Source: Amoebidium appalachense
Lineage: Eukaryota; Ichthyosporea
Length of the DNA: 64,000 nucleotides
NCBI GenBank assembly: GCA_963693365.1
Contig: CAVNZM010000006.1
Span: 8,060,001-8,124,000 of the forward strand
Reading direction: 5' to 3'
Shown piece by piece: positions 1 through 45,374 of this stretch (within the stretch, counting starts at the first letter, position 1; every line of letters starts with the position of its first letter). The position numbers and the translations under genes were made by a program. The notes under the pieces are model-generated. The model made no database searches. It saw only the letters and a list, made by a program, of their open reading frames with translations, and had not been told where the DNA came from.

Positions 1-21
1 ACAGGCACGTTCACACACACA

Positions 22-52
<31 letters not shown>

Positions 53-619
53 GCGCGCGCGCGCACGCACACATTCAGACACCGGAGGGAAAGGGCGCAG
101 AAAGGGAGAGAAGGATACATAGACCATTCGCATGACTTCTGGCCCTGCCATTCGAGTGCCCGTGTGATGAAATTCGTTTTCTGTGTGGTTGCTGTATTTG
201 GCTGCTTCAAAGGATACGTATTTTTTCTGTTGTAAGCAGGGGTGACCAAAACTGCGTTTACACCCTCTAAAATACGGTCCAAGTTTTTAATTGTATGGGA
301 CCTTCTGCGGGCTCATAGCGTGGATGACGTGCATGGTGTGGACGTTATCGGAAAATGTCCGGAAAATGTAGAGAAACCAGAAATACCATCAAACTTAAAG
401 AAAAATAAGAGATATATACTGGACTGAAAAATACCATCCGAATTTTCGCGGAATTTCAGGTCTGGTCGTAACTTCTGGGGGTTTGGGGGGTTGTTCTTGT
501 TTTAAGAATGGATAAATTCTTCTTTGTTCTTTTTTCTTACTTTTGTTTGACTCCTTCACAGATGTGCCGTTTTATGATTTATTAAATAATAAGAATTTTA
601 AATGTTTTATTATCCACAG

Positions 620-3173
<2,554 letters not shown>

Positions 3174-4402
3174 ATTTTTAGACGGCTTTTGGTTGGTTGT
3201 TGTCTTAGTAAACTGGATTTTCTCTCCCTTTTTATATCCCTTAATATCTTCTTATCGCATTCTCAAGCATGCTGCTGTCCATGTTTGTGCTGGTCTTTGT
3301 TGTGTCTTCCAATTATTTCCTGTTGTATTTGAGAAGATGGCTGAATTTCACTTAGTTTTTACCTTTTGAAAATTTTTCAGGTGTTTGGATGTGGGTGAGG
3401 TTTGCTGAGGATTCAGGCCCATATAGAACCCGTTGAATCTTTTGGATTCCTGATTTGGCGTGTTTACTTCTTTGCTTCTTTCTTTCTTTCCTTTTTTCTT
3501 TCTTGCTTTTTTTCTTGCGGGAGGAGGGTCGTCGATACTGGATCAGTCCACGATTGATCGTAGCTGGCACTTTTATGGTTACAAGGTTTAGAACTAAATG
3601 GCAACACAATATTGGCCAGCGTGGGTTCTTTCTTCTTTTCTTTTCTTCTTCTTCTTTTTCTTCTTCTTCTTCTGGTTGCTTCCTTCACCGCAACTCTTTT
3701 TCACGTCCCCTTAGTGTGACATCGTGAAAACTTTTTGTGTTTCTCAACACAATCTTTTTTCGCCCCCAGCTCATTTGTGTTTATCAACACAATCCTTTCT
3801 TTTTTTTTTTTTTTTTTTTTTTTTTTTGGCACCACAAACATCACTTTTCACCATGTGTTTGTCAACACAAACGAGAGCAAAACTACTTAACAATAAAACT
3901 AGATCAGAAGATATACATCGATATCCATGTGTTTTTCTTGTATCCTCGGAGCATCATTGACTCCAGCAACTGATGCCGTGACAACTTTTTGGCACCCGTT
4001 CCTCATCGAACTCATAAAGCTGGGCATGCGCATCACATGGCTAACGTACATCCCAACTGTCCTTTTCATATACGTCACAGGGCTAACGCACAGTCGGACA
4101 CTTTTCATATGCATCTGCATTTATAAACAGCATAACCCCCCTGTTTCTCTTCAGTGTGTATTTGTACTTCCTACCGTGTTCCGCATTCTAACCCCTTCCT
4201 ACCCCCCCCCCCCCCCCCCCCCGCCCATCTCGAAAATTCTATTTTTATCTTTCTATTTTAAGTAACACCCCTACATTTTGGTAGCATCAATATCCTTAGG
4301 TGTTCCAGAGGGCCGTGCCCCTCCCCGCCCATGGCACAAGTATGAGTATGGGTATCTGATGTAGGACATTGTTCTTGCCCCGCCCCCCTCCCCCCCGAGT
4401 CA
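3174..4402. other. BRPF 3' flank and intergenic DNA
   Basis: T-rich sequence after the BRPF stop codon, including poly-T at 3800-3827 and short repeats of a CAACACAA-type motif around 3745-3870. It probably holds the 3' UTR. No gene is supported here. Confidence 0.5.
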
Positions 4403-5325
4403 CCCCGCTCATAGCCCCAAATTTCGGCCCCGCCAGCGGCTCAATCGCGAATGTTTGCGAAATCGTAATGACGTCATCAGAAGATTTTTTTATCCGGCCT
4501 CACAGGGATTCAATTAGAGCCCATTTCGTTAAACAATACGCTGCTTAAAAGTCGCTTAAAATGTTTTAAATTAAATATCGATTCATTTTATCACACGCGG
4601 CGTCCACTGCCCAAAATGATGTTGGATCCCTCACTGGTTCTTTTTTTATTTATTTATTCTTTCTATATTTACGCCGTAAAATGATTCATTATTATTTGTA
4701 ACTATATAGACAATTAATCGCGTTTTCAGTGCCAATAACCTGAAAACTACAAAAAACAGCTATTTCCGTAGTTTACAACAGAAAGCATTTGCCCCCCATC
4801 AAAATAGCCAGGTTTACATTGGCTAGCTAGATGCCTGAAAAGAAACGGGTGAAAAAGCATATGGCCCTCATCAATATTGCCAGGTTTACATCAATATTGG
4901 CTAGATTTAGATCTAGAATTTTTCGGGATCAAATTTTATGGCGACAATCAACTCAGCCAATGAGAATCTGCGATGGCTTTCAATTAGGACCGCCGTGAGG
5001 CCCCACCAGCGGCGGACAAAAAATCTTCTGATGACGTCATTCCGATTGCCTCTGCTTACCCATAATATGTAATAGGGGTGTCATATACTACGATGGCGCT
5101 CATTGTTGCCTAGCATGTACATATATATGTGGGGTTTACGCTGTTTACTCGAGGCAAAGAGAACCAGTCTCAGGTATGGGGGGGGGGTTTTTGCTCGGAA
5201 TATCCCCTCAGCGGTATATCATGATCACGTACATAGATGTCGGGTGGTGACTATATATCAGGGTTTACTTTCTCTACGAGACACCATAAAGACTACAAGG
5301 AGAAATCAATTAGTTGGGGTTCCCC

Positions 5326-5376
<51 letters not shown>

Positions 5377-5538
5377 TATGTCACTGGCTGCATTTGATTG
5401 GCTGTGCTGGAAAACGCAGTAGGCCGTCGAATGTGGCTGGGCCTCCGGCAGTGTCCACGCAATAAAAAGTGTGTAAACCCGCAACATTCGCGATCGAGCC
5501 GCTGGCGGGGCCGAAATTTGGGGCTACATACCCCGCTC
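4403..5538. mobile_element. Non-autonomous element with long terminal inverted repeats
   Basis: The left arm (4403-4456, containing GCCCCAAATTTCGGCCCCGC) is matched in reverse complement by the right arm (5483-5538). Inside, a second inverted pair contains TGACGTCATCAGAAGATTTT: left about 4466-4493, right about 5017-5045. The interior is AT-rich, with a partly repeated stretch around 4795-4910 (CCAGGTTTACAT) and a poly-T at 5329-5373. No transposase frame is present. I read it as a MITE-like DNA element, possibly two nested insertions. Target-site duplications were not resolved. Confidence 0.6.
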
Positions 5539-5791
5539 AACAAAAATTGATAACCCTGGATCTATGATGCGTGTTTTACCAATAAAATTACTGCTCTTAC
5601 GTAAGGGTAAGAGGAATGATTGGCTTGAAACAGCATCATGACGTCACAGGAGACATCAACTTAGTGCGGCGGCGAAGTCAGTGTTATCAAACAGGCAGAC
5701 TCAGAGTAGAGAGGGGGAAAGGCCGTTTTGAAGTGTGATGTTTTTCGTTTCATAGCACATTCCAAGCAAGACTAAGAGAAACACATACATC

Positions 5792-8163
<2,372 letters not shown>

Positions 8164-8430
8164 GAAAACCGGTGTTTTTACGATGGTATTTTTCGAGCGG
8201 TGAGGCGTTGTGCGAGTTATGGGCATCAACCGGAAAAACAAGGGAAGGAAAGAAATAAACGGGGAGAAAATAGAAACCCAGTGTTTTTCGATGGTATTTT
8301 CGAAGTTGATTGGTGCAGTTATGTGCACGTGTGTTGTAAGGCGTTGGCTAGATCTGGCGCCAACTTGAAAAGAAGTGAAACAAGGGGAGAAACTAGAAAG
8401 CCGGTGTTTTTCGATGGCATTTTCGATGTG

Positions 8431-8757
8431 GAATTGTGCAGTTGTTCCTTGGTTCGCGTCTTTACAAGGATGTGTTTGGGTTTGTATTCGTTCTGTGCAG
8501 TTTCGAATAGGGGTTTGGGATTGATGAAACATGATATATGTGAATAAAACGAGATTCTGAAGACATTAGTTGTTGATTTTGGGATTTCGTTTAACCGCAT
8601 ATTGAGCCATGCTAGCATGTTTGGAAGAGTGAGGCGGTGTTTTGCTTATGTACAGGCCCTGAGGTTTTGGAGGTTTTCCTTTTCTTGTCTTTTCTTTTCT
8701 TTTCTTCCTGCCCCCCCCCCCCCCCCCCCCCCCCCCCATATATTGAAATCTTTAAGA

Positions 8758-8788
<31 letters not shown>

Positions 8789-8792
8789 ACAC

Positions 8793-8850
<58 letters not shown>

Positions 8851-9179
8851 ACACACATACCAAACACACACACGCTTACACACACACATACACACACTCG
8901 CACACATGCACTTTCACCCATCCAACGCAGAAACGCACAACCGTGCAATGTACACGCATGCGCGTGCACACACACAGACACACACTGTTGTACCTTAAAT
9001 TATTCTTGACTCTTGATGTTACCTTTCTGTTTTCATCACCCCTACTACTTGGCTATATATATATAGCATGGACAATTATAATAAATGAGTACATATATGC
9101 ATCTGAAACATGCAAATGGTTGAATCGAGAGTCCCCCCCCCCCTCCCCCCCCCCCCCCCCCTTCTCCCCCCTTTCCCCC

Positions 9180-9244
<65 letters not shown>

Positions 9245-9552
9245 CATGCGCTAAAAAGTACGAACTTCAAATACATACCGCAATATAGTGCAGATTTGCA
9301 AAGCTTAGCCCAGCACACCGTGAATATTTCTGCCCGTCCGGATCCTCTTAGCTATATATTATTAGTTGTACTACATATAGTCTACATAATTATTCACCGT
9401 ACCCCAATATCGACCCGTATAATAATTATTCACCTGATAGCACACCAAACATGTACAACCCGGCCCACGTATGCGTGCAACATAGTGGGCATCATCTGAT
9501 AATTGACAGGCATACTGGTGAGCCGCGTCGACGGTCACCATGCGCGCACGCA
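8431..9552. other. SRP19-SSS intergenic region with simple repeats
   Basis: Contains poly-C (8711-8737), poly-G (8759-8784), (CA)n (8795-8845 and 9182-9238) and unique AT-rich sequence around 9240-9550. No gene is supported. Confidence 0.6.
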
Positions 9553-9922
9553 TTCTAATAACGGGGGGGAGGGGGGGGGGGGGGGGGGGGGGGAGGGGGG
9601 GGGGGTAACATGCATTCTACATCATAGGGAGGAAGGAGGGGGCAGCTGAGGGGGGGGGGGGGGGGGGGGGGGGCACATGCTTTCTAGTGGCAGAAGGGAG
9701 AGCTCGAGGGAGGCAGGGGGAGGGGTGGGGTGGGGTGGGGGGGGGGGGGGGGGGGGGGGGGTGGGGAGGGGGGGGCACATGCATTGCATTCTAGTGGCGG
9801 GAGGGTGGGGAGGGGGGGGGGGCACATGCATTTTAGATTCAGAAGGGAGGAAGGGGGGGAGGGGGGGGAGGGGGCCGGGCACATGCATTCTAGATTCAGA
9901 AGGGAGCCTCCGGGGGGTGGGA

Positions 9923-9964
<42 letters not shown>

Positions 9965-10071
9965 TGCATTCTAGATTCAGAAGGGAGAGTGAGGCAGGGG
10001 GATGGGAGGGGGAGGGGAGGGAGGGGGCACATGCATTCTAGATTAATTCAGAAAGGATTCAGGGAGGGGGG

Positions 10072-10107
<36 letters not shown>

Positions 10108-10144
10108 TGTATTCAATACTTTAGAAGGGGGAAGGGGGCGGGCG

Positions 10145-10186
<42 letters not shown>
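9553..10186. repeat. Minisatellite: GCACATGCATTCTAGATTCA units separated by poly-G
   Basis: Eight units of CACATGCATTCTAGATTCAG-type sequence begin near 9608, 9673, 9776, 9822, 9880, 9960, 10027 and 10103. They are separated by G-runs of very different length. The unit core is well conserved while the spacers are not. Confidence 0.85.
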
Positions 10187-11416
10187 GATCACTGACAGAG
10201 TGACCGTATACATGCGGCGTCACGGTGTTCCTGGACCAGAATTCTTGATATCAGGGGGGGGGGTACGTGGGCCATGAGTGGCTGAACAGCACAAGGCGGT
10301 CTCCAACAAAATGAACAGTGTACATGTAAAGAGAAGCAATAAAAAGTGGAAACTTCCTGAATATTTCCGGATTAATATTAAAGAACCCCAAAAACGTAGG
10401 AATATCCCATGCAATCCTCAAAAATATTAATTCGCAAAAAGCCTTTAATAAAACTCAAAAAAAAAAGTAGGAATATGCCTTCGTGAAAGCCCCCTTGATC
10501 CGATCACGTGCAATGACGTACCGGTGCCAGCCTGTGGCCAACACCGGTGGCCACCCACACGTGTACAGTGTATACACGTGCACACAGCATCACCAGAGAT
10601 CAAACCGCTATATAGAGATCAATCCCCCCAACATGTATGACGTAAGCTCATCTACCCCCCCCCCCCCCCCCCTCTCTGCCCGGGGTCCCACCGACACATG
10701 TACAATCAGCCACACCAACACCCCCGCGCTTCCACACATATACACTTACCCCCCCTCCAACACACACACACACACACCTACGCTGTACAATCAGCCACAC
10801 CAACACCCTTGCAAACAACCGCGCTACACACACGTGCAGTGCTTGGATGGAGCTCACTACACAAACATGTAAGTGCATGGGGACGAGAGATTTTTACTCA
10901 TCAAACAAGGCACACAGTACCCTGGGTCGAAACATCCTCAAAACGTGGCCCATACCAACACCCTCATTCGGTCACTGCATGCATCCATACGTCCACACGT
11001 GTGTGTGTGTTTGTGTGTGGCATTCACTCTTGCCAACTATACACCGGTGTTGGTTCAACCGGATTGAGATTAAAAATAATGACTGTGTACAATTTACGGT
11101 GTTTCATTCCATAGTGCTTCGTCCTATCAAATTCACATCTAACACAACCAAAAATCTATTGCAAAATCCGACTTTCCCCGGGACAAACCTGGGGGCTGCT
11201 AATCTATAGGAAAACTATGATGAAAGTCGTTGTTCACAAGAAGAATCCATTAGAAACGGTGCTTTACATTTAAATTAAAGTAGGATTTTCACAAATTTGC
11301 AGATATTTCGCTCTTCTACCTGCGAGGCCCGCAGGTGCTTGCACAACGTCGGAGGGAGGGAGGGGGATTTTCGAAAGAAAAAAATACCAGGGTGATGTGA
11401 AATTTCACATTAATTT
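10187..11416. other. Intergenic region downstream of the symporter gene
   Basis: Mostly unique sequence with short CA-rich patches (10690-10860) in which ATCAGCCACACCAACACC occurs twice. It holds the symporter 3' flank. No exon was found. Confidence 0.5.
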
Positions 11417-13009
11417 CTATGCTACCCCCTTGAAATTTTTGTCCCCGACCCCGTCATCCACCTCCTGTGGTGCAGCAACTTGCACCGCATCGTCATGGGG
11501 GGGTTGGTAATCGTCAACCTCAGACCCCCTCGTGCGCGAAAATCCGCACACATTCTGCAAGAAGTACTCCACACCAACGCCGATGAGCAGCCCCCCGATG
11601 CTCGCACATGGGGCCAGAATGAAGAACCGATAATCGTACATATTACCATAGAAAGCATACACAATCCCATCCTTAAAGTTCCACTCGGCAAAGGACATAC
11701 CATATAAGGTGATTGCCACCACAGCGCTCAAGAATCCACCGACAAGACCAAGCACCGAAACGTACTTCTTCACCGCACCCCCAAGGAGACCGGCCGAAAC
11801 GGGAATGAAGACGCATGCGACGAGCATGTTCGTGACGAGGAAAAGAGACAAAACGCTATCGACCAACCCCAATGACGCCACCACCATGAGGGGTACGTTG
11901 ACGACAACAACGCAAACGCGCGACCAGAGAACGGGTTTGTTCTTGAGGAAGGTCGAGGTGAGCGTGGCGTTGATCCCATTCTGCAAGGAATCGATCGCCC
12001 CCTCACTCATGATTGCGGCGCATGCCATGGTCAAAACACCCATCCACGTGTTCACTGTTCCGTCACCGCCATCGTTGAACAGCGCAAACCAGTAGAGGTT
12101 GGGGTTGGTGTTTTCAGTCACGAGACCTGCCCAGGTGGCGAGGAAACCGCCGAAACCGAAGAAGAAAACAACGAGGATTGTCGCAAAACATCCGACGGTG
12201 GCGCCAAAGTAGAGCGCCTGCTTGTCCTGGGATGCCCACACACGCTGCCACATTGCCTCACTGCACATAGTCGCCGAAAGAAGAGAAATTGGCATACTGA
12301 CAATCGAGGAATAGCCGTAAAGAGTAAAGCCCTTCTGGTCATTGGTGAGTGGCGTGGGAAGATCATAACGGAAGTCCACCGCCAAATAAATCACCATGGC
12401 GATGACCAGAGCGACGCCAACGAGTGATTGGACGCGGTCGGTGATGATAGACACAGCCAGCCCTCCATAGACCGTGTATGACATAGTTAGAATCCCCTGC
12501 GTGGCGATGATGCCCCACGCGACAGACCCGACATAGTCCTTGAACAGAGACCCTATGGTAACGTATTCGGCCAGCAGAGCTACGCCCATGTTGAATAGGA
12601 TGCAACCCGTAAGAAGAGCCTGGCCCACGTATCCAAAACGGAAACGTGTATAGTCCGTGAACGAAAGAACCGCCGGCATCTCCGCTGTTATCATTTGCCC
12701 GAAAAAGGCAATGAAGAGGATGGGAAACCCAGAGGCGATTGAATACATGGCCAAACCCAAAAGGCCGGAATAGGATGCATAGGAGGCTGGGCCGACAATC
12801 ACCCACGAACCGACGGCGCCGGCGTAGAAACTCCATGCTATCATCCACTTGTTTTGGGTTCCCCTTGCTGTGATGAACTCCTCGACTTTCATCCCCTCGG
12901 CGCGCTTGCGAGCCTGCATCCATGTTATTGTCAAGGCGTACGCCGCAAAGGCGAAGATAAGGGTGAAGACCACCACGTAGGAGGCGATAAGGTAGTTGTT
13001 GGAAGTCAT
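11417..13009 (-). CDS. Sodium:solute symporter family protein, intronless
   Basis: One uninterrupted frame of 530 residues with about 13 hydrophobic segments. The family signature is visible as YGGLAVSIITDRVQS in the middle of the protein, and an N-terminal EEFITARG sits where SSS proteins carry F-x-x-A-x-R. The C-terminal tail (from about residue 490) is acidic and hydrophilic, so cytosolic. SSS proteins couple substrate uptake to sodium at the plasma membrane; the substrate cannot be read from sequence. The start ATG (13007-13009) has A at -3. It is the only intronless gene in a window where the others have many introns, and it has no homopolymer tracts. A retroposed or transferred origin is possible but not shown. 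Confidence 0.88.
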   Translation of the reverse strand: MTSNNYLIASYVVVFTLIFAFAAYALTITWMQARKRAEGMKVEEFITARGTQNKWMIAWSFYAGAVGSWVIVGPASYASYSGLLGLAMYSIASGFPILFIAFFGQMITAEMPAVLSFTDYTRFRFGYVGQALLTGCILFNMGVALLAEYVTIGSLFKDYVGSVAWGIIATQGILTMSYTVYGGLAVSIITDRVQSLVGVALVIAMVIYLAVDFRYDLPTPLTNDQKGFTLYGYSSIVSMPISLLSATMCSEAMWQRVWASQDKQALYFGATVGCFATILVVFFFGFGGFLATWAGLVTENTNPNLYWFALFNDGGDGTVNTWMGVLTMACAAIMSEGAIDSLQNGINATLTSTFLKNKPVLWSRVCVVVVNVPLMVVASLGLVDSVLSLFLVTNMLVACVFIPVSAGLLGGAVKKYVSVLGLVGGFLSAVVAITLYGMSFAEWNFKDGIVYAFYGNMYDYRFFILAPCASIGGLLIGVGVEYFLQNVCGFSRTRGSEVDDYQPPHDDAVQVAAPQEVDDGVGDKNFKGVA

Positions 13010-13157
13010 TTTGACTGGTCTTTGGAAAGATCTCCTGTGGTGATTTCCAGTGAAGTAAATGCGTGGGTGAACGGTCGCTTTTCACCCGTAGCTGCGAGGT
13101 AAAAGCGACAAAGCCACCCGCTAGCCAAAATGTGATGCACATGTGAGAGTGGTGGCG

Positions 13158-13165
13158 TTTATATA
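13158..13165 (-). promoter_or_regulatory. Candidate TATA box of the symporter gene
   Basis: TATATAAA on the minus strand, about 150 bp upstream of the symporter ATG. Position suits a core promoter with a 5' UTR near 120 nt. Motif match only. Confidence 0.4.
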
Positions 13166-37306
<24,141 letters not shown>

Positions 37307-37879
37307 CTTCTCCGTCCAGAGATACGGGGTGGTGGGAAAAAACGTCACCACACCTGCTTGATTTAAGATTCCGAAGGTAGGGAGGAGGACGGGTAGGCGG
37401 AGGGAGGGAGGGAGGAGGGGGGGGGGGGGGGGGGGGGAAGGACGGGGGGAGGGGGTGGGGGGTGGGGGCGAGGATTTAGGTGGTGTGCCGGAGAGTAGGT
37501 GTGGGAAAACACCAAAAACGTGTGTGTGTGGGGGGGGGGGGGGGGGGGGGGGGTGAGTCCATTAAGTGGTACTAAACCCCATACCTCGTCCCCTCACCCC
37601 TGCCCCCTCCTGTCCACTCCCTCCCCTCCCCCCCCCCCCCCCCCCCTCTCTCGCTCACTCTCTCTCTCCCTCCCTCCCCCCCCTCCCTCTCACTCACTCA
37701 ATCCCTCCATATACATATACATTCTCTGTTCCCCCTCTTCTTCTCTCCGCCCCTCTCATTATTTGTCATTCATCTCACCCGCATCCGTATCCGCCACACA
37801 GAGAGAAACGTAGATCCACGGAACCCATGGCTGCTCCAAGCACCCCGTTCTGTACAAGCATCCAAATTTACACCAAGGG

Positions 37880-37956
<77 letters not shown>

Positions 37957-39337
37957 AGACTTTACAACAGACTCCCAACACACCCTTTACCAAAAACATA
38001 ATGGTACGGATTCTACGTTTACACAGGCCTAGTGTCTCTCTCCCTTTCTCCCCCCCCCCCCCCCCCCCCCTTACTTTATTTGGCTGATGTGGCTGAGAGA
38101 AATAAATGAATATTAAGGAGCGAGGGGTGTGGGGGTGAATCAAGGGGGCGCAGGCAGGGAAAGGGGGGGGGGGGGGGGGGGGGGGGGAGGGGAGGGGGGG
38201 GGGGGGGGGGGGGGGAGAGGGGCGGAGGGGGGTTGTAAGACACAAAGAGATTACAAACATTGTTGTATACATCATACCTTATTCAAAAACCGTCCGTCCC
38301 CGGTTTCTGGTGTCACAGACCAGAACAGCAAAGTCCATCTGCATCCATACTCTATATTTCCACCCGGTATACCAATAAACTGAAGCGTTGTTGACCTAAC
38401 ATGCTTGGAGATCGGTTGAAGACTAACAGCCAACTACCTAAGGTTGTTTTGTATGGATCCGTGTTGCTTGGGAGCAGGATCCGTTTAAAATTTAGCGCGT
38501 GCTGGGTCGATAGTGAGACCTACTGGCAGAAATTACTACTGTCACATGTATAATAGGCTTCTTCTCAAGTGTTTAGAGAAGAAATGTGTGGATCTGACTC
38601 AAGAATTTGTGTGTTCGAGAAAACCTTGTCACGATGATCCTAAATAGATGTACCATGACAAGTCTTGGTGTTATGCACTCGGTAACTGGTGTATAGCAAG
38701 CCTATACATACAACGCCGTATCAACAGCAGTTACAAAATGAAGAAGGCCACGGAGTCTATGCTTTGAAATTGCTTTTGTTGAAAACATGGAGGCCCTGAA
38801 AAACTACGGCGTAATGCGGAGTGGAAACACTTGGAAAGCTTGTCTGGCGTCTTTTTCTGGGCCAGGAAAAAACGCAACATTTTTCTGGTATGCGATTTGC
38901 GTAAATAGGAGCTGGAAGCCAATCAAAATAAATCAAATATAGCCAAATAGATAAAACAACCTCTAGGTCATTGGCTAGCTAAGAAAACAGAAGGCGAAAT
39001 ATGATTGGTTTACCTATAAGGGTTGCGTAGCCACCCCAACCACCGCGAACGTACACCAATCATTGCGCAAGCACTATAGCCATATTTGACTATTGCAAGA
39101 TCTATTATCAGCCTCCCACCAGGCGTTGAAAAACGGCGACTCTTCGAAACTTTCTGCACTCGCAACTTTTGAAACTTACAGTTTTCTTGAACTGAGCTCT
39201 GTGCGACTTGAACATAGTGTATGGGTGTATGTTTTTGTGGGGAAGAAGTAGGGAATAACACGGTGTCACGCACAGCTTCTGCATATGCTATTACAGCGGC
39301 AAAGAAAGCTGCATCCGTGACAGGAATAACATCAGAA
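37307..39337. other. Divergent promoter region between dymeclin and Flower
   Basis: About 2 kb between the start codons of the two head-to-head genes. It holds poly-G (37418-37437, 37530-37552), (CA)n (37882-37952), poly-C (38050-38070) and G-runs (38162-38216). From 38240 to 39200 it is unique DNA without tracts, the likely place of both promoters. No clear TATA box was identified. Confidence 0.5.
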
Positions 39338-42719
<3,382 letters not shown>

Positions 42720-43757
42720 CGTAAGGGTGCGGAGGGGGGGTTTTTGTGATTGGAAATAGGTGATGAGTGAAGGGGAAGGGGCGGGGGTTTGTAAAAGGGA
42801 AGGCGGGGATTGTAGGGGGGAAGGGGTGGGGGGGGTGGGGGGTTCTTTGTGATGGGAAAGGCGAGTGAGATTTCCTCCCCTTCCCCTTCCCTTCCCCTCC
42901 TCCCCTTAAATTTTTTTTTCCCTTTTTTTTCCTGTTGCTTTGGTTCATTTGCGTTGAGATTGGTGCTTCTGCTCACCCGCAGCCGCCGCCACTTTTCCCT
43001 CTCCTCCTCTCCCTCTCTCTCTCCCTGTTCTTTCTTCCTTTTTTTTTTTTGTTTTCCCTAGGGGAGGGAGGTGAGGGGAGGGGGAGGGGGGGGGGGGGGT
43101 AAAATCCGATCAATGCGGGAATATGTTGAACTCTCACAACCAATCATCTTTGCCAATGCAAATCTGTTGGTATTTTAACAGTGCCATGTGTGTGTGTTGA
43201 ACACTGAGATTTCTGTGGAGTGGATGAGAGGTATATTAGGATGGTGGTGGTGTGGGGGGGGGGGGGGAGAGGGGAGGGGGGGGGGGCTCAACATTGTGTG
43301 ATGTATGATCTTATATAAGTTATTTAAGATAAGTACATGACATAGTCATGATAGATATGTCCAGCCTTTACTATATTGACTATTACATGCTGATGTTACT
43401 GCTATATTAATAAATAAAGGCAAATCTTTCATTATGAAATAACCGACTACATGATCAAATACCACCATATATGGTAGTAATTATCGTCCGGGATCTCAGG
43501 AATGGTGTATAGTCAATGACTTAGCAAGCAGAATCCCCAGCTGCCTTTTGAAGTGACGTCATTCATGGACTACGATCACGACTCATAGCGGTCGATCTTC
43601 TTCACGATAACAGGGATTGATAAGTTTGAAAAGAAGGGAGGCTGGGGGGTGGGGGGGGGGGGGGGGGGGGGGGTCACCCCCAGTAACCCGTCACTACGAC
43701 CCGTCACACTATATGCCCGCGCCCCCCCCCACCCCACCCCCACCCCTTCCCCCCTCC
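42720..43757. other. Flower 3' flank
   Basis: G-rich then AT-rich DNA after the Flower stop codon. Poly-G occurs at 43090-43099 and 43256-43267. No gene seen. Confidence 0.5.
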
Positions 43758-44065
43758 TTTCACCTGCTCGTCTTTGGCCAAAACGGGCTGGCTCGCCCCG
43801 CTCCCACTCGGCCATAACATTGCTGTTGAAAGAAAGAGAGCAGAGTCTAAACCCATGAATTCTTTTGTGGAAGCACAGGAACCCCCCAATGATGGGCTCT
43901 GTTCAGGCGTCTTCTACCCTCAGTATGTATACATTTTTATTTGTTCCAGTTTTGTTAATGGTTTGATTCCGGGTTTTTCATTTTTAAAAGTGACCTTTTG
44001 TATTTTGTCCTTAAGTTTGGTATGTTCTTCATATTTCCAACCCTCCAATGCATATGCATATTCCC
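43758..44065 (+). mobile_element. SINE-like repeat, subfamily A, near-complete copy
   Basis: CCTGCTCGTCTTTGGCCAAA, ACGGGCTGGCTCGCC, GAGTCTAAACCCATGAATTC, AATGATGGGCTCTGTTCAGG, CATATTTCCAACCCTCCAAT, then poly-C. Downstream of Flower and in its sense. Confidence 0.7.
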
Positions 44066-44627
44066 CCCCCCTTCCCTCCCCCCACCTCCCCACCCCCGCC
44101 CCCAACCCACCGACCGAACAAATGTCTCCAGTACCGATATAGCGGAAAACCGGTTCGATGTGACACGCGGCCTTGCCCCCCCCCCCCCCCCCCTCCCCCC
44201 GTGGCCCCCCCCGTGTCCCCCTCTTCGGCTTATCAAGTTGACATTCTTATGGTACGTGTCCTTCCGATCAGCGCTGCAAATATTGAATAAAGGGGGATGA
44301 GTTGGCATCAACCAGGAGAAAAAACTAAAGAAACCCTTGTCTGAATTGCATGGATGATAAAGCAATGAAGGGCAGTTGGACGTAACTGCACCTCTAAACC
44401 TCACACCGGGTGGCAATAGGTCCTCAGTTGGTTTATTCTCCCCATGCATGCCGTTAACTAACTAACCGGGTGGTCACTCCCATGTTTTCCTACAAATATT
44501 AAGTGTCTACTCCTAGAGAGAAAAAAAGTCTGTGGGATGTTATCAACCCTCCTCTAGGATGTTATCATAACCCCCTCCCCCTCCCCCCCCCCCCCCCCCC
44601 CCCGCCCCCTAGCCCCGTCTCCCGCCA

Positions 44628-44724
<97 letters not shown>

Positions 44725-45069
44725 CAAAAAGTGAACCAACCCTCTGCCCTTTCCTTGCAACACAAAAAAACACACTAACATGCGCATACCCACACTCGCA
44801 CACGCACCCATACACACCCACACATCTCTGGGCAGAACGCCTGTTTCTCCCCGTAACTCTTTCTACAGTCATACCCCGTATGCCAGCCCCCCTCTCTCCC
44901 ACCCACCCCCACCCCCACCCCCCCCCCCCCTCCCCCCCCTCCCCCCTCCTCTTCCAACCTTACAACAAGTCTCATGCCTTATTTTCCTCTCAACACAGCA
45001 GACACAGACACATAAGCCTCCTTAAAGGTTACCGTTTTTTCTTCACACCCCCCCCCCCCCCCCCCCCCC

Positions 45070-45115
<46 letters not shown>

Positions 45116-45329
45116 AAGAAGAAGAAAAAAAAAAAACGCGTGGGTGATGGTGTTCTCTGTGTGCAGGGCATGTGTTGAAGTATGCGGTGTGTGGGACAAG
45201 TTGAACGCGTGTGCCACAGTGTGTGTACGACACTGTGGATGTGGGAAACTTTGTGTGCGTGGGTCTGACAGTCTGAGCGTTGTGTAGGACAAATAGTGTG
45301 TGCACGGTGCCACTTCCATGTGTGTGTAT

Positions 45330-45374
<45 letters not shown>

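Noticed and set aside
242-427. 61-codon frame upstream of the first BRPF exon
   Set aside because: No splice sites in phase with the PWWP exon and no resemblance to BRPF; it is more likely intron.
5103-5465. 120-codon frame with a poly-Phe run
   Set aside because: It crosses a poly-T tract inside the inverted-repeat element and has no family features.
39221-39337. Longer start for Flower at 39221
   Set aside because: It would add 39 residues not seen in the family; the ATG at 39338 has a better context and gives the normal length. It is kept as an alternative only.
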